A stretch of 64,000 nucleotides of DNA from Paucisalibacillus algeriensis. Lineage in GTDB: Bacteria; Bacillota; Bacilli; Bacillales; Amphibacillaceae. The translations under genes were made by a program, and so were the position numbers. The stretch covers positions 1 through 64,000 of the forward strand of contig NZ_CBYO010000016.1 of the NCBI RefSeq assembly GCF_000577245.1, read 5' to 3'. The notes under the pieces were generated by a model that searched no databases, was not told where the DNA came from, and was given only the letters and a program-made list of their open reading frames with translations. Of the stretch, positions 51,061 to 59,231 are shown one piece after another; the first letter of the stretch is position 1; every line of letters starts with the position of its first letter.

Positions 51061-51210
51061 CGCGAGATAGAACCAGAGTCACGCGGGAGCTAGGGAAAAT
51101 CACGCGTGATAGAGTTAGAGTCGCGCACGGAATCCGAAAAGTCGCGAGGCGGGAGCTCTGTGGCACGCGAATCTACTTTTTACGCGCGAGTTACAGCCAT
51201 GTTCTCGCGA
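51061..51210. repeat. CGCG array with 21-bp period, cluster 4 (best)
   Basis: Eight CGCG cores at 51061, 51082, 51103, 51122, 51143, 51166, 51183 and 51206. Steps are 21, 21, 19, 21, 23, 17 and 23 bp, mean about 20.7. Units begin (T/A)CGCG followed by about 17 variable bases. It lies after the module terminator. Confidence 0.8.
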
Positions 51211-51375
51211 GAATAGGAACAGGTGGTGCGAATTTGATAGGTTGCCGAGCGTCTGCCACCTGTTCACTAGAATACATAAATATTCAAATTTAAACCTGAC
51301 TTACAAACGACAATATAGTCTGGTCAATTTGTATCCATACAATAGTAAGTAGTAAGACAAAATAATTATACAAAA

Positions 51376-51447
51376 AAACAAACTCATCTAAAAAGAAGAG
51401 ATGCAAGATATTGGGGCTTAATAAAGCTATGCTAGTAAGGCTACCGT
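51376..51447 (+). promoter_or_regulatory. Diverged c-di-GMP-I-like leader
   Basis: The layout follows the riboswitch at 27887: ACAAA-CTCATC-AAAAAGAA-GAGATGCAAG, GGGGCTTAA, then CTATGCTAGTAAGGCTACCG. Several core positions differ (ATGCAAG for ACGCAAA). The sequences downstream are alignable with copy 1 as well (CTCTGTACGATTCCTTG versus CTCCGTACGATTCATTA). It precedes the second 39-residue peptide. Ligand may be c-di-GMP, a related molecule or none. Confidence 0.6.
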
Positions 51448-51494
51448 GCAAATAACTCTGTACGATTCCTTGTCCATAGAATGGAAGTGTTTTT

Positions 51495-51614
51495 ATGAAA
51501 TTTATCCATAAATTCTTACACTCCTATTATTTCATGCTATTTAAAGATTGTATCTGTCCGAAGTACCGGATAAAATTACAGAAGCGTATGCTGTACCATG
51601 GTTTGAAGCTCTAG
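51495..51614 (+). CDS. 39-residue cationic peptide, copy 2
   Basis: Paralogue of the peptide at 28012: MKFIHKFLHSYY at the start and KRMLYHGLKL at the end, exactly 39 residues. Positions M1, H5, F7, S10-Y12, K17-I20, Y24, L28, K30-M32, Y34, H35 and L37-L39 are shared. GGAAGTG lies before the ATG. A terminator starts at its stop codon. Too short for usual gene calling, but the parallel with copy 1 is strong support. Function unknown. Confidence 0.78.
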   Translation: MKFIHKFLHSYYFMLFKDCICPKYRIKLQKRMLYHGLKL

Positions 51615-51644
51615 AAAAAGTTGGTTTTATGCAAAAACTTTTTC
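51614..51644 (+). terminator. Terminator after peptide gene 2
   Basis: GAAAAAGTT (51614-51622) pairs with AACTTTTTC (51636-51644). Confidence 0.6.
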
Positions 51645-51716
51645 CGAATTTAAGGTTAATATAAAAAAATGAAGGAGTTCATCCATGCTCATGCATAGTT
51701 GACCTCCTATTTGATG

Positions 51717-51908
51717 TCAAAATTGTCTTTTCTTAAAATCTAATTCCATCCAAACTGACATTCTGCCACCATTGTTTGATGTAGAAGTTTTGATGATTCT
51801 AGCCCCTCCACGCTCTGCATAGGATTCAATTTCTTGTAATTCTTCCCTACTGTACACTGAACGGCAAATTTGAATTGCTTTTCTACTTTGCAAGCTTTGA
51901 ACACACAT
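51717..51908 (-). CDS. Small hypothetical protein
   Basis: Protein of 63 residues starting MCVQSLQSRKAIQICRSVYS and ending WMELDFKKRQF. The ATG at 51908 has a strong GGAGGGG site 6 bp away, whereas the longer frame from 51965 has none suitable. It looks soluble. Family not recognised. Confidence 0.55.
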   Translation of the reverse strand: MCVQSLQSRKAIQICRSVYSREELQEIESYAERGGARIIKTSTSNNGGRMSVWMELDFKKRQF

Positions 51909-52089
51909 CGTTTTCCCCTCCGTAAAAGATCGTGGGCTAAATCCCTTAACAGTATATTTATTCATTCTCTCTATATTTTTGTTCTATTACATGAACTAAT
52001 GCTTACCCACTGAAAAATTAGTAGTATTTATTTTATGTGTGGGTAGCTTGTTTCATGATTACTAGTTTGTAGGGTGTATCTGCATAGTA

Positions 52090-52140
52090 GTGCCTGTCAC
52101 TCCTCCGAATATGCTCGGAAATTATCGAAAGATATTGGGT
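52090..52140 (+). repeat. REP family A, single end
   Basis: GTGCCTGTCACTCC followed by the hairpin TCCGA-ATATGC-TCGGA and a diverged tail. A stem ATAAGAAG/CTTCTTAT follows at about 52143-52195. The rest up to 52250 is AT-rich without a gene. Confidence 0.7.
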
Positions 52141-52260
52141 GTGATAAGAAGTTTTATGTGAAAATTCAATACAGTTGCAAATGGCTTCTTCTTATTGTTT
52201 TTACGCATTTTCATACTATGTTAAAATGGATTAAAATGCAGAAAAATTGAGGGATACATT

Positions 52261-52587
52261 TTGGGAACTAAATCTAGCAAAACGCCATGGATCATTATTC
52301 TTGTTTTAACTGCTATTCTAGTTATTGGTCTACTAGCGACTCAACCGATATCTAAAGATGAAGCAATTGAAATCGCAAAGGAATTAGCGCCAGATGAATA
52401 TACAAAAGTTGAATTTATTGAGTTCATTCCAATGAATGAAACAGAATTTGGCGGAGATATCTGGCACATTCAATTAGAGAACAAAGAAGCGGACAAGGCT
52501 ATATTAAAGATTAATGCAAGGAATGGGAATATGATAGAAGGAAAAATCGAGGACGGAGAAACTGGGGAAGTATTAGATGCCTTATAA
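52261..52587 (+). CDS. PepSY-like membrane-anchored protein
   Basis: Protein of 108 residues. An N-terminal helix (WIIILVLTAILVIGLLA) anchors a small outer domain with the PepSY pattern SKDEAIEIAKELAP...WHIQLENKEADKAILKINARNGNMI. PepSY domains often inhibit or modulate extracellular proteases. TTG start with GAGGGA ahead. Single gene. Confidence 0.75.
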   Translation: MGTKSSKTPWIIILVLTAILVIGLLATQPISKDEAIEIAKELAPDEYTKVEFIEFIPMNETEFGGDIWHIQLENKEADKAILKINARNGNMIEGKIEDGETGEVLDAL

Positions 52588-52609
52588 GTGACTGTCCCAA
52601 GGCTTTTTT

Positions 52610-52640
52610 GGTGCCTGTCATACCCCGAAGTTTGTTCCTT
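52610..52640 (+). repeat. REP family A fragment
   Basis: GGTGCCTGTCATACCCCGAAG, a shortened and changed copy of the family A head. Confidence 0.55.
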
Positions 52641-52689
52641 TTTGTCAAATGGGTAACGTGGAATATCTGTTAAATAATACCAATTTATT

Positions 52690-52738
52690 AAAGCTCCCAA
52701 TCTTAACTGGCTCTGAGCCACCTAGTATTGGGAGTTTT
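52690..52738. terminator. Terminator between convergent genes
   Basis: CTCCCAAT (52694-52701) pairs with ATTGGGAG (52727-52734); GGCTC/GAGCC lies inside. It serves both strands. Confidence 0.75.
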
Positions 52739-52744
52739 AATTTC

Positions 52745-53191
52745 CTAACTAGAAAATAATTTACTGGACCAAATCAGTACGACCTTATCTATGATGACAG
52801 CAATAAGAATCCCTATTGAATACCGTACGAGGTCAATAAAAAGAAAACCCCTACCTAGAATTAATGCGCCAAGTGAATGACTACGAATCTGATTAATCCA
52901 TTCTTCCTGGTATAATTGACTGAATTCAATTCCGTAGCTAAATAGGAAGCTAAGGATAACAACCTTTATCATATTTCCACGAACAAGAAATAAACGGAAT
53001 CCAAAATAGACCATCATGGCCCAGAGTGCATCACCGGAATGATTCGCGATAAACTCGGGGAGGTGATAGCCATATTTTCTACTGGCCAAGCCAAATAGGA
53101 TGGTTATTATAATAGCTATTCCGTAAACTATTTTCAGATATCGATAATCTGGGTTTTCTGAAACTTTAATAGTTTTATGGTAAGAATTCAT
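52745..53191 (-). CDS. DUF2809-type membrane protein
   Basis: Membrane protein of 148 residues with four helices. The pattern SGDALWAMMVYFGFRLFL, then FLFSYGIEFSQLYQEEWINQIRS, fits the DUF2809 family of unknown function. The start is probably ATG 53191; GTG 53200 is possible and neither has a clear ribosome site. Confidence 0.72.
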   Translation of the reverse strand: MNSYHKTIKVSENPDYRYLKIVYGIAIIITILFGLASRKYGYHLPEFIANHSGDALWAMMVYFGFRLFLVRGNMIKVVILSFLFSYGIEFSQLYQEEWINQIRSHSLGALILGRGFLFIDLVRYSIGILIAVIIDKVVLIWSSKLFSS

Positions 53192-53287
53192 AGGAATCAC
53201 TCATTATCTAGTATGGTATATGTAAACTATACATATAGCTTTGGGATTGGGCAAGACAAGTTACATATTTTATTTTTACAGTATCTC

Positions 53288-53606
53288 TTGACAAATTGAT
53301 AGATTCTGATAATATTTATTATTGTATTTCAATTTCATATTGAACCTTGTCATTCGATGAGGTAGAGGTGCGAGTAGTATGAGTAAGCAATCGGAGTATG
53401 ACATCGATGAGGATTGCCGAAAGGATTATTTGCCGAAGCGTAATGAAGGTCAAATTCTTTACTGCTGGGATGCTTTCTGAAAAAGGAGCATACTGTCATG
53501 CAATTTAACAAGTGCATGGAGAACTACTGATCAGGATGGAGGATAACGTATTGTATCTAGAGACTATGTTAGGTTATTTTCCTATCGTTGTCTTTTTTTG
53601 TTTTTT
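53288..53606 (+). promoter_or_regulatory. Promoter and lysine riboswitch (L box)
   Basis: TTGACA (53288-53293) and TAATAT (53310-53315) form the promoter. The aptamer at about 53355-53505 shows the L-box order: GATGAGGTAGAGGTGCGA, AGTATGAG, GGATTGCCGAAAGG, TTGCCGAAGCG, GGTCAAATTCTTTACTGCTGGGATG (in parts) and GTCATGCAATTT closing. A terminator with a T7 run stands at 53562-53599. Lysine would favour the terminator and shut off the genes downstream. Confidence 0.9.
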
Positions 53607-53733
53607 TAGGAGTTCTAATACATCGGGCCCGGGTATTGGATTCACCTGTAGAAACAAGAGATCTTCAACATACATACTTCTCCAAGTTTTCTATGCACAC
53701 CCAGAAAGTTAAACACAGAAAGGGATGTGCATC

Positions 53734-55131
53734 ATGAGTACACAAAAAGAAAAATCACGGAAAAAATTTGAATTTCCACATAGTTTTATTATTTTATTTG
53801 GATTAATGGTGATTACCGCTGTTCTGACGTATATTATTCCGGCGGGACAATATGAACGAACTGTTGATGACCATGGCCGTTCCATCGTTTTAGATGGAAC
53901 CTATCAAACAATGGAAGCTAGCCCAACTGGGTTTATGCAATTATTTGAATCGTTACATCTTGGAATGGTAGATGCAGCAGGTATTATTTTCTTTATATTT
54001 ATTGTTGGTGGGGCTTTTGGTATCTTAACAGCTACAAAAACAATTGAAGCTGCCTTTGGGACGCTTACCAATAAATTGAATGGAAAAGAAATCTTAATTA
54101 TCCCCTTTATTATGATATTCTTGGCAATTTGTGGCGGCACATGGGGAATGGCAGAGGAAGTAATCCCATTTATTCTAATTGCCGTGCCGCTAGCAATAAG
54201 ATTAGGTTTTGATTCCATTACAGGTACAGCGATGATCATTGTCGGGGTTTATGCCGGCTTTGGTGCTGCGTTTATGAATCCTTTTACTGTAGGAGTTGCA
54301 CAAGGAATTGCTGGGTTACCGACATTCTCTGGAATGGGTGTTCGATTTGTATTTTGGTTGATTTTTGTTGGGGTAACCATTGCTTATGTCATGCTTTATG
54401 CTAGAAAAGTTAAAAAGGATCCAGCGAGAAGCATCATGTATGCTGCTGATCAAAAGCGTGAAGTAAGTGGTGGTGTTGAACAGCAAACTTTAACCAAAAG
54501 ACAGATTACTATATTACTAGTGCTAGGACTTACCTTAGTTGGGTTAGCATTGGGTGTTATATTAGAAGGTTGGTATATTACAGAAATTGCTGCTCTTTTC
54601 ATAATTATGGGGATAGTGGTTGGAATTATTGCGAAATTTAAAATGAATGAAATGGCCGGTGCATTTTTAAAAGGCTGTGAAGAAATGGTACAGGGCGCAT
54701 TAATTGTGGGTTTTGCCTATGGTGTGTTACGGATTTTACAAGACTCCAATACGATTGACACTGTACTATACCATGTCTCCAATGCCGTTGCTGATCTACC
54801 GACTGCATTAGCTGCAATCGGTATGTTCGGTGTTCAAAGTCTATTAAACTTTATCGTTCCATCTGGAAGCGGACAAGCAGCAATAAGTATGCCAATTATG
54901 GCACCACTTGGTGATTTAGTGGGCGTTAGCCGCCAAACAGCAGTACTTGCATTTCAATATGGCGATGGAATCTCTAATGCTTTCACACCAACAGCTGGAG
55001 TACTAATGGCCTCCCTAGCCCTTGCCAAAATTCCATGGATTAAATGGATGAAATGGATATTTCCATTAATATTAATTCAATATGCATTAGGAGCAATATT
55101 TGTAATGGTAGCACACTTGTTTATTTGGTAG
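53734..55131 (+). CDS. YfcC/DcuC-type carrier, predicted lysine-related transporter
   Basis: Membrane carrier of 465 residues with about 12 helices. KFEFPHSFIILFGLMVITAVLTYIIPAGQY, FGILTATKTIEAAFGTL, GGTWGMAEEVIPFILIAVPLA and FIVPSGSGQAAISMPIMAPLGD are typical of the YfcC family (C4-dicarboxylate anaerobic carrier clan), which also includes basic amino acid carriers. Because a lysine riboswitch controls it, import of lysine or a lysine derivative is the best guess. ATG 53734 follows AAAGGGA. Confidence 0.85.
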   Translation: MSTQKEKSRKKFEFPHSFIILFGLMVITAVLTYIIPAGQYERTVDDHGRSIVLDGTYQTMEASPTGFMQLFESLHLGMVDAAGIIFFIFIVGGAFGILTATKTIEAAFGTLTNKLNGKEILIIPFIMIFLAICGGTWGMAEEVIPFILIAVPLAIRLGFDSITGTAMIIVGVYAGFGAAFMNPFTVGVAQGIAGLPTFSGMGVRFVFWLIFVGVTIAYVMLYARKVKKDPARSIMYAADQKREVSGGVEQQTLTKRQITILLVLGLTLVGLALGVILEGWYITEIAALFIIMGIVVGIIAKFKMNEMAGAFLKGCEEMVQGALIVGFAYGVLRILQDSNTIDTVLYHVSNAVADLPTALAAIGMFGVQSLLNFIVPSGSGQAAISMPIMAPLGDLVGVSRQTAVLAFQYGDGISNAFTPTAGVLMASLALAKIPWIKWMKWIFPLILIQYALGAIFVMVAHLFIW

Positions 55132-55199
55132 GGACATGGGGTCAGAAAAGGTGTCCCAGTAAAATATGTAATGGGACAGGAAAACTGACCCTCTGTCCC
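55132..55199. repeat. REP family C hairpin between operon genes
   Basis: Nested stems: GGGTCAG (55139-55145) with CTGACCC (55185-55191), and TGTCCCA (55152-55158) with TGGGACA (55172-55178); outer GGACA/TGTCC. It sits between the carrier and hydrolase genes and may separate their mRNAs. Confidence 0.7.
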
Positions 55200-55214
55200 A
55201 GGAGGTAATGTAGT

Positions 55215-56375
55215 ATGTTAGCTAAAATGTTTAATAGATTAGAAGATATTTATCCTGAGTTAGTGGAAATTCGTCGTGATTTTCATATGTATCCAGAACT
55301 TTCTAATACGGAAGTAGATACACCGAAAAAGATTGCGGCGTACTTGGAAGGGCTTGGATTAGAAGTACGGACTGAAGTAGGTGGAAGGGGTGTTGTTGCT
55401 ACACTGCGAGGTGGCAAGCCAGGAAAAACTGTTGCCTTTCGTGCAGACTTTGACGCGTTACCAATTCAAGAGGAGACAGATGTCCCATTTAAATCTCGTG
55501 TTCCTGGGGTTATGCACGCATGTGGTCATGACCTGCACACTGCATCATTATTAGGGGTTGCCAAAGTCCTAACGGAGTTTCAAGATGAAGTTCCTGGTAC
55601 GGTTAAATTTATTCACCAATTTGCCGAGGAAGTTACTCCGGGAGGTGCAGAACCGATGATTAAAGATGGAGCCTTAGATGGTGTGGAAGTCATGTATGGT
55701 GCTCATGTTATGTCAACGGAAGATTTCGGTACGGTTAGTATTAAAGAGGGATATTTTTCTGCTGCACAGGATGATTTTAACATCACGATATATGGCAAAG
55801 GTGGTCATGGGAACCAACCACATTTAACGATTGACCCACTTGTAACTGGAAGTCAATTAGTAGTCAATCTGCAGCAAATCATAAGTCGCCGTGTCAACCC
55901 ATTACAAGGAGCTGCTTTAACGGTTGGATCGTTTCATAGTGGTGAAGGCAATAATATTATTCCAGATACTGCTGTAATTAAGGGAACCGTTCGTACATTT
56001 GATGAGGAAGCACGTACTGTTATTGAAGAAGCCTTGAAAAGTGTAACACAATCCACTTGTGCTGCGAATGGGGCAGGAGTTGAATTGGAATATATTAAAG
56101 ATTGTCCATCCATTTATAATAATCCTGAGGAAACAAAGAGAGTAATGGAAGTAGCAATAGGATTATTTAATGAGGAAAATGTAATAACAGATGCCCCGAT
56201 GATGGGAAGCGAAGATTTTGCTTATTATACTAAGGAAGTCCCTAGTGTTTACTTTACTATAGGGGGCAGAAACGAAGAAATAAATGCTGTTTACCCACAC
56301 CATCATCCGAAATTTAATATCGATGAACGAGCAATATTAAACATTGGAAAAATGTTTATTTCGTTAGCAATGTAG
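55215..56375 (+). CDS. M20D family amidohydrolase/aminoacylase
   Basis: Metallopeptidase-like hydrolase of 386 residues. RRDFHMYPELSNTE, the metal motif HACGHDLH (residues 101-108), FAEEVTPGGAEPM with Glu ligands, YGAHV and the C-terminal MMGSEDFAYYTKEVPSVYFTIG mark the M20D group (N-acyl amino acid, hippurate or IAA-amino acid hydrolases, and N-acetyl-diaminopimelate deacetylase). Under the lysine riboswitch with a carrier, it may release lysine or diaminopimelate from an N-acyl form. GGAGG precedes the ATG. Confidence 0.87.
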   Translation: MLAKMFNRLEDIYPELVEIRRDFHMYPELSNTEVDTPKKIAAYLEGLGLEVRTEVGGRGVVATLRGGKPGKTVAFRADFDALPIQEETDVPFKSRVPGVMHACGHDLHTASLLGVAKVLTEFQDEVPGTVKFIHQFAEEVTPGGAEPMIKDGALDGVEVMYGAHVMSTEDFGTVSIKEGYFSAAQDDFNITIYGKGGHGNQPHLTIDPLVTGSQLVVNLQQIISRRVNPLQGAALTVGSFHSGEGNNIIPDTAVIKGTVRTFDEEARTVIEEALKSVTQSTCAANGAGVELEYIKDCPSIYNNPEETKRVMEVAIGLFNEENVITDAPMMGSEDFAYYTKEVPSVYFTIGGRNEEINAVYPHHHPKFNIDERAILNIGKMFISLAM

Positions 56376-56380
56376 GGTAG

Positions 56381-56421
56381 GGTGCCTGTCACTCCTCGAT
56401 ATAACTCGATTCATGTCGAAT
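56381..56421 (+). repeat. REP family A, single end, left of the RAYT pseudogene
   Basis: GGTGCCTGTCACTCC plus hairpin TCGA-TATAAC-TCGA. It faces the inverted copy at 57404 on the other side of the decayed RAYT. Confidence 0.8.
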
Positions 56422-56425
56422 AAAT

Positions 56426-56486
56426 AAAGCTATTTGATTCATTACGTGTGAAGGACTTCATACTGATTTGAGTCATATAGCTTTTT
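56426..56486 (+). terminator. Terminator of the lysine operon
   Basis: AAAGCTAT (56426-56433) pairs with ATAGCTTT (56477-56484), with GTGTGAA/TTCATAC inside, followed by TT. Confidence 0.75.
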
Positions 56487-56679
56487 ACTTTTGCGAAATG
56501 TAATTTTAGGGATAATTTCATGGTTAAAATTCTAAATACGTAACGATTATTTGATTTTGTGATTGCACTTTTTATGAAAATGTCTGTATTTGGTGACTTA
56601 ATTCATAATTTTATAGTTTTGACGCCCTTACGCAAATAGGCTATTTTAAGAATGAATAATCAAAAGGAGGAGTTCTACA

Positions 56680-57243
56680 TTGCCAAGAAAGAAAAGAATA
56701 TGGATGCCAAACGCGTTCTATCACATTGTTTGCAGAGGAAATAGACGAGATGCCCTCTTTATGGATGAGGGTGATTATAAAACCTTTTTATACTTACTCC
56801 GAACAATCCCCAGAAACCCCCTTGTAAACTTGCTTCATATTGTCCTATGAGCAATCACTTTCACTTACCATAACTGTTCAAGGATCAACCAATTTCCATG
56901 GTGATGTCACTTATGAATAAAGATACGAGGATTATTATAATACAAATTACAAATTTAGTGGTCATAAGAAGGTATTAGGATTAAATAGTCGAGTCCGGTA
57001 TAGGAATGTTAAAAGTCAGCAGATACAGACACCTAAATCCAGTTAAAGCAAAGGTGTTAGAAAGACCAGAGCAATCCCTTGGAGTAATTACCGGTATGAA
57101 TAGGTTAGGAAATGAGATGTTGGCTGGATGAAATATTAGCTTATTTCCCAGGTGATGATGTGGAAAAGCCTAGGATGTATAGGGGATTTATGGTGAAAAA
57201 GAAGAAAAGGAGAAAATTAGTGTTAATATGTTTTAGTTTTAGA
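56680..57243 (+). pseudogene. Decayed RAYT (Y1_Tnp)
   Basis: A TTG start after AAAAGGAGGAG opens PRKKRIWMPNAFYHIVCRGN and DALFMDEGDYKTFLYLLR, clearly a RAYT. A stop follows at the LHIVL position and the frame shifts, where CPMSNHFHLP still carries the HUH motif. Traces go on to near 57243 (WLDEILAYFPGDDVEKPRMY). The gene is broken by at least one frameshift and several stops. Family A REP heads lie on both sides. Confidence 0.85.
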
Positions 57244-57403
57244 TAGTCATTTATGTCGAATATTTCCGGGGAAATATTATGTTATTTGTAATATTGAGTA
57301 GGAATATGTTCTCTCTTACTTAGCAAAGCTACCGGGAATCTAAAATCCATTTCAATGCTTCTATTGGAATAGATTTTCTTTTCGACAAAATAACTCAAAA
57401 TTC

Positions 57404-57430
57404 GGGTAGTGACAGGCATCTTTGTTCCGC
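57404..57430 (-). repeat. REP family A head, inverted, right of the RAYT pseudogene
   Basis: GGGTAGTGACAGGCATC is the reverse complement of the family A head, with one or two changes. With 56381 it brackets the RAYT remnant. Confidence 0.7.
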
Positions 57431-57590
57431 AGGCACCACTTTAGTCCTTAAAGACATTTAAAAGACTTTTGTTACTAGGTACATTTAATATAGGTACCTG
57501 TTGAAAGGGGGGGAGTACATAATAGGGGTTCACAATCAATGTACATTACTGGAGGACGTTTAAAACCCTCCACAATAGGGGGTGCTAAAT

Positions 57591-59231
57591 ATGATCATTT
57601 ACTTTTCTAATCATAAAACCGTATTATTTGCAGTAGAAGAACTGCGAAGATTACATATGCAGTGCAATATTAATTTATCTATTTACTCTTCCACAAAAAT
57701 AGAAATACCAATAAGTTCAGAAAGGCGAATCTATCTCATGTTAGAGAAGGATTTCCAATTGGAGAAGCAGACGCTAGCCACTGATGGGTTTTTCATCACC
57801 CAAGCTAATGGAGACGTGTATATTGTGGGGGAATCAGAGCGAGCAATACTTTATGGCGTCTATCATTATGCCGAAAACCAATTAGGATATCGTTTTGTCG
57901 GATTAAAAGAAACACTACAGGAACCGTTCACGCCAGAAAAAATTCAAATGAAGGTATCTAATCCAATACTACGGAGAAGAGGGACAATACTCGAGACGAT
58001 TCGCGACCCGCAATATGTGACACAATTAATTGATTGGGGAGCAAAGAATGGCCTGAATGAGTTCTTTTTTACGTTCTTCCTATGGAATGAGATTGGGTCC
58101 TATTTATATCGAGAGTTGGAAAAACGTAATTATAATGTTACGTTAGGAGGTCATAGTTTATCCTTTTTACTCGGGGAAAAGGTCAATGAACTGGAGGAAG
58201 GAGCTGCTTTCTTTTCTAAAGAGAGTCAACATCAGGAATATGTCATCCAGCGAATCCTAGTAATTTGCCAAGAAAACCCAATCGTTCGTCGTATTTCCTT
58301 ATGGCCAGAGGATGTTGGAATAACCGAAAAGGATTATGCGATTTTCATGCCAAATTATATTTCCTTTGTTGAAGAATTAAAAGAAAGGCTATCAGCTAAT
58401 CATTTAGATGTTGAAGTGGAGCATATTGTCTACAATGCAGGACTCGAGTGGAATATGCTAGAACGTAATCCGAATATGCAACCCTCCTCTAGAGTTGATG
58501 TGCTTTATGCGTTTTGGGGGAGAAACTATGGAGAATCATTACTAAATCAAGAAGAAAATCAATTAAGAGCATACCAAGCACTAAAGGATTGGAAACAGCA
58601 GGTAGAATATAAACATACTTCTTTAACGGTACTAGAATACTACAGTGATCACTTTATGTTAAGTGAATTATTTCCTCCACTCATGCAACGTATAAAGAAG
58701 GATATGAAGGTGTATCAGTCCCTTGGTGTAGAAGGCGTTTTGAATTTGATTGTACCTGTTCATCGGAAACAGGCGGAATCTGAATTAGATGGTAGATATC
58801 CTTGGAAATGGGTACAAATGATGAATCATTATTTTTATGCCGGATTTAGTTGGGGGAAGGATTTTAACTTATTATGTGACCAATTTTTTCAATTGTTTGG
58901 GGAACATGCCAATTCCTATCGGGAGTTTTTACAACAATTAGAAGTGAAACTTGCAAACCATACATCTTATAACATCCCATTATTTCCAGCTAGAATCATA
59001 GACCCGGAAAAAGTGACTGATTTGAGTGTTGTGTCAGAAATTGTGAGTTATTTGGACCATTTGTTAGCTTTTATGGCGGAACACTCCATGAGATTAAATC
59101 CATCATTACTAACAATCCAACAGGATGATAACTATTCGAGCTTTAACGAAGAAGAGAATCTATTATTCTATTTGCATTACCTTAAACTGACATTAGAATC
59201 GGTTCGAGACAAATGGAGGGAAAAGCAATGA
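57591..59231 (+). CDS. DUF4838-like protein (alpha-glucuronidase-type fold)
   Basis: Cytoplasmic protein of 546 residues. The layout is that of DUF4838: an N-terminal glucuronidase-like domain (YIVGESERAILYGVYHYAENQLGYRFV), the barrel with YVTQLIDWGAKNGLNEFFF, YGESLLNQ and VLEYYSDHFMLSELFPPL, and an all-helical C-terminal part. Members lie in polysaccharide-use loci; activity is not known. ATG 57591 follows AGGGGGTG. Its last codon overlaps the next start (ATGA), so the two are translated together. An inverted repeat TGGAGG/CCTCCA lies just upstream (57550-57571). Confidence 0.72.
   Translation: MIIYFSNHKTVLFAVEELRRLHMQCNINLSIYSSTKIEIPISSERRIYLMLEKDFQLEKQTLATDGFFITQANGDVYIVGESERAILYGVYHYAENQLGYRFVGLKETLQEPFTPEKIQMKVSNPILRRRGTILETIRDPQYVTQLIDWGAKNGLNEFFFTFFLWNEIGSYLYRELEKRNYNVTLGGHSLSFLLGEKVNELEEGAAFFSKESQHQEYVIQRILVICQENPIVRRISLWPEDVGITEKDYAIFMPNYISFVEELKERLSANHLDVEVEHIVYNAGLEWNMLERNPNMQPSSRVDVLYAFWGRNYGESLLNQEENQLRAYQALKDWKQQVEYKHTSLTVLEYYSDHFMLSELFPPLMQRIKKDMKVYQSLGVEGVLNLIVPVHRKQAESELDGRYPWKWVQMMNHYFYAGFSWGKDFNLLCDQFFQLFGEHANSYREFLQQLEVKLANHTSYNIPLFPARIIDPEKVTDLSVVSEIVSYLDHLLAFMAEHSMRLNPSLLTIQQDDNYSSFNEEENLLFYLHYLKLTLESVRDKWREKQ

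Noticed and set aside
51061-51210. CGCG array as a CRISPR
   Set aside because: Repeats are only 4-6 bp long with variable ~17-bp spacing and there are no cas genes.
53512-53712. 66-codon frame after the lysine aptamer
   Set aside because: It covers the riboswitch terminator and its T run; no family resemblance.
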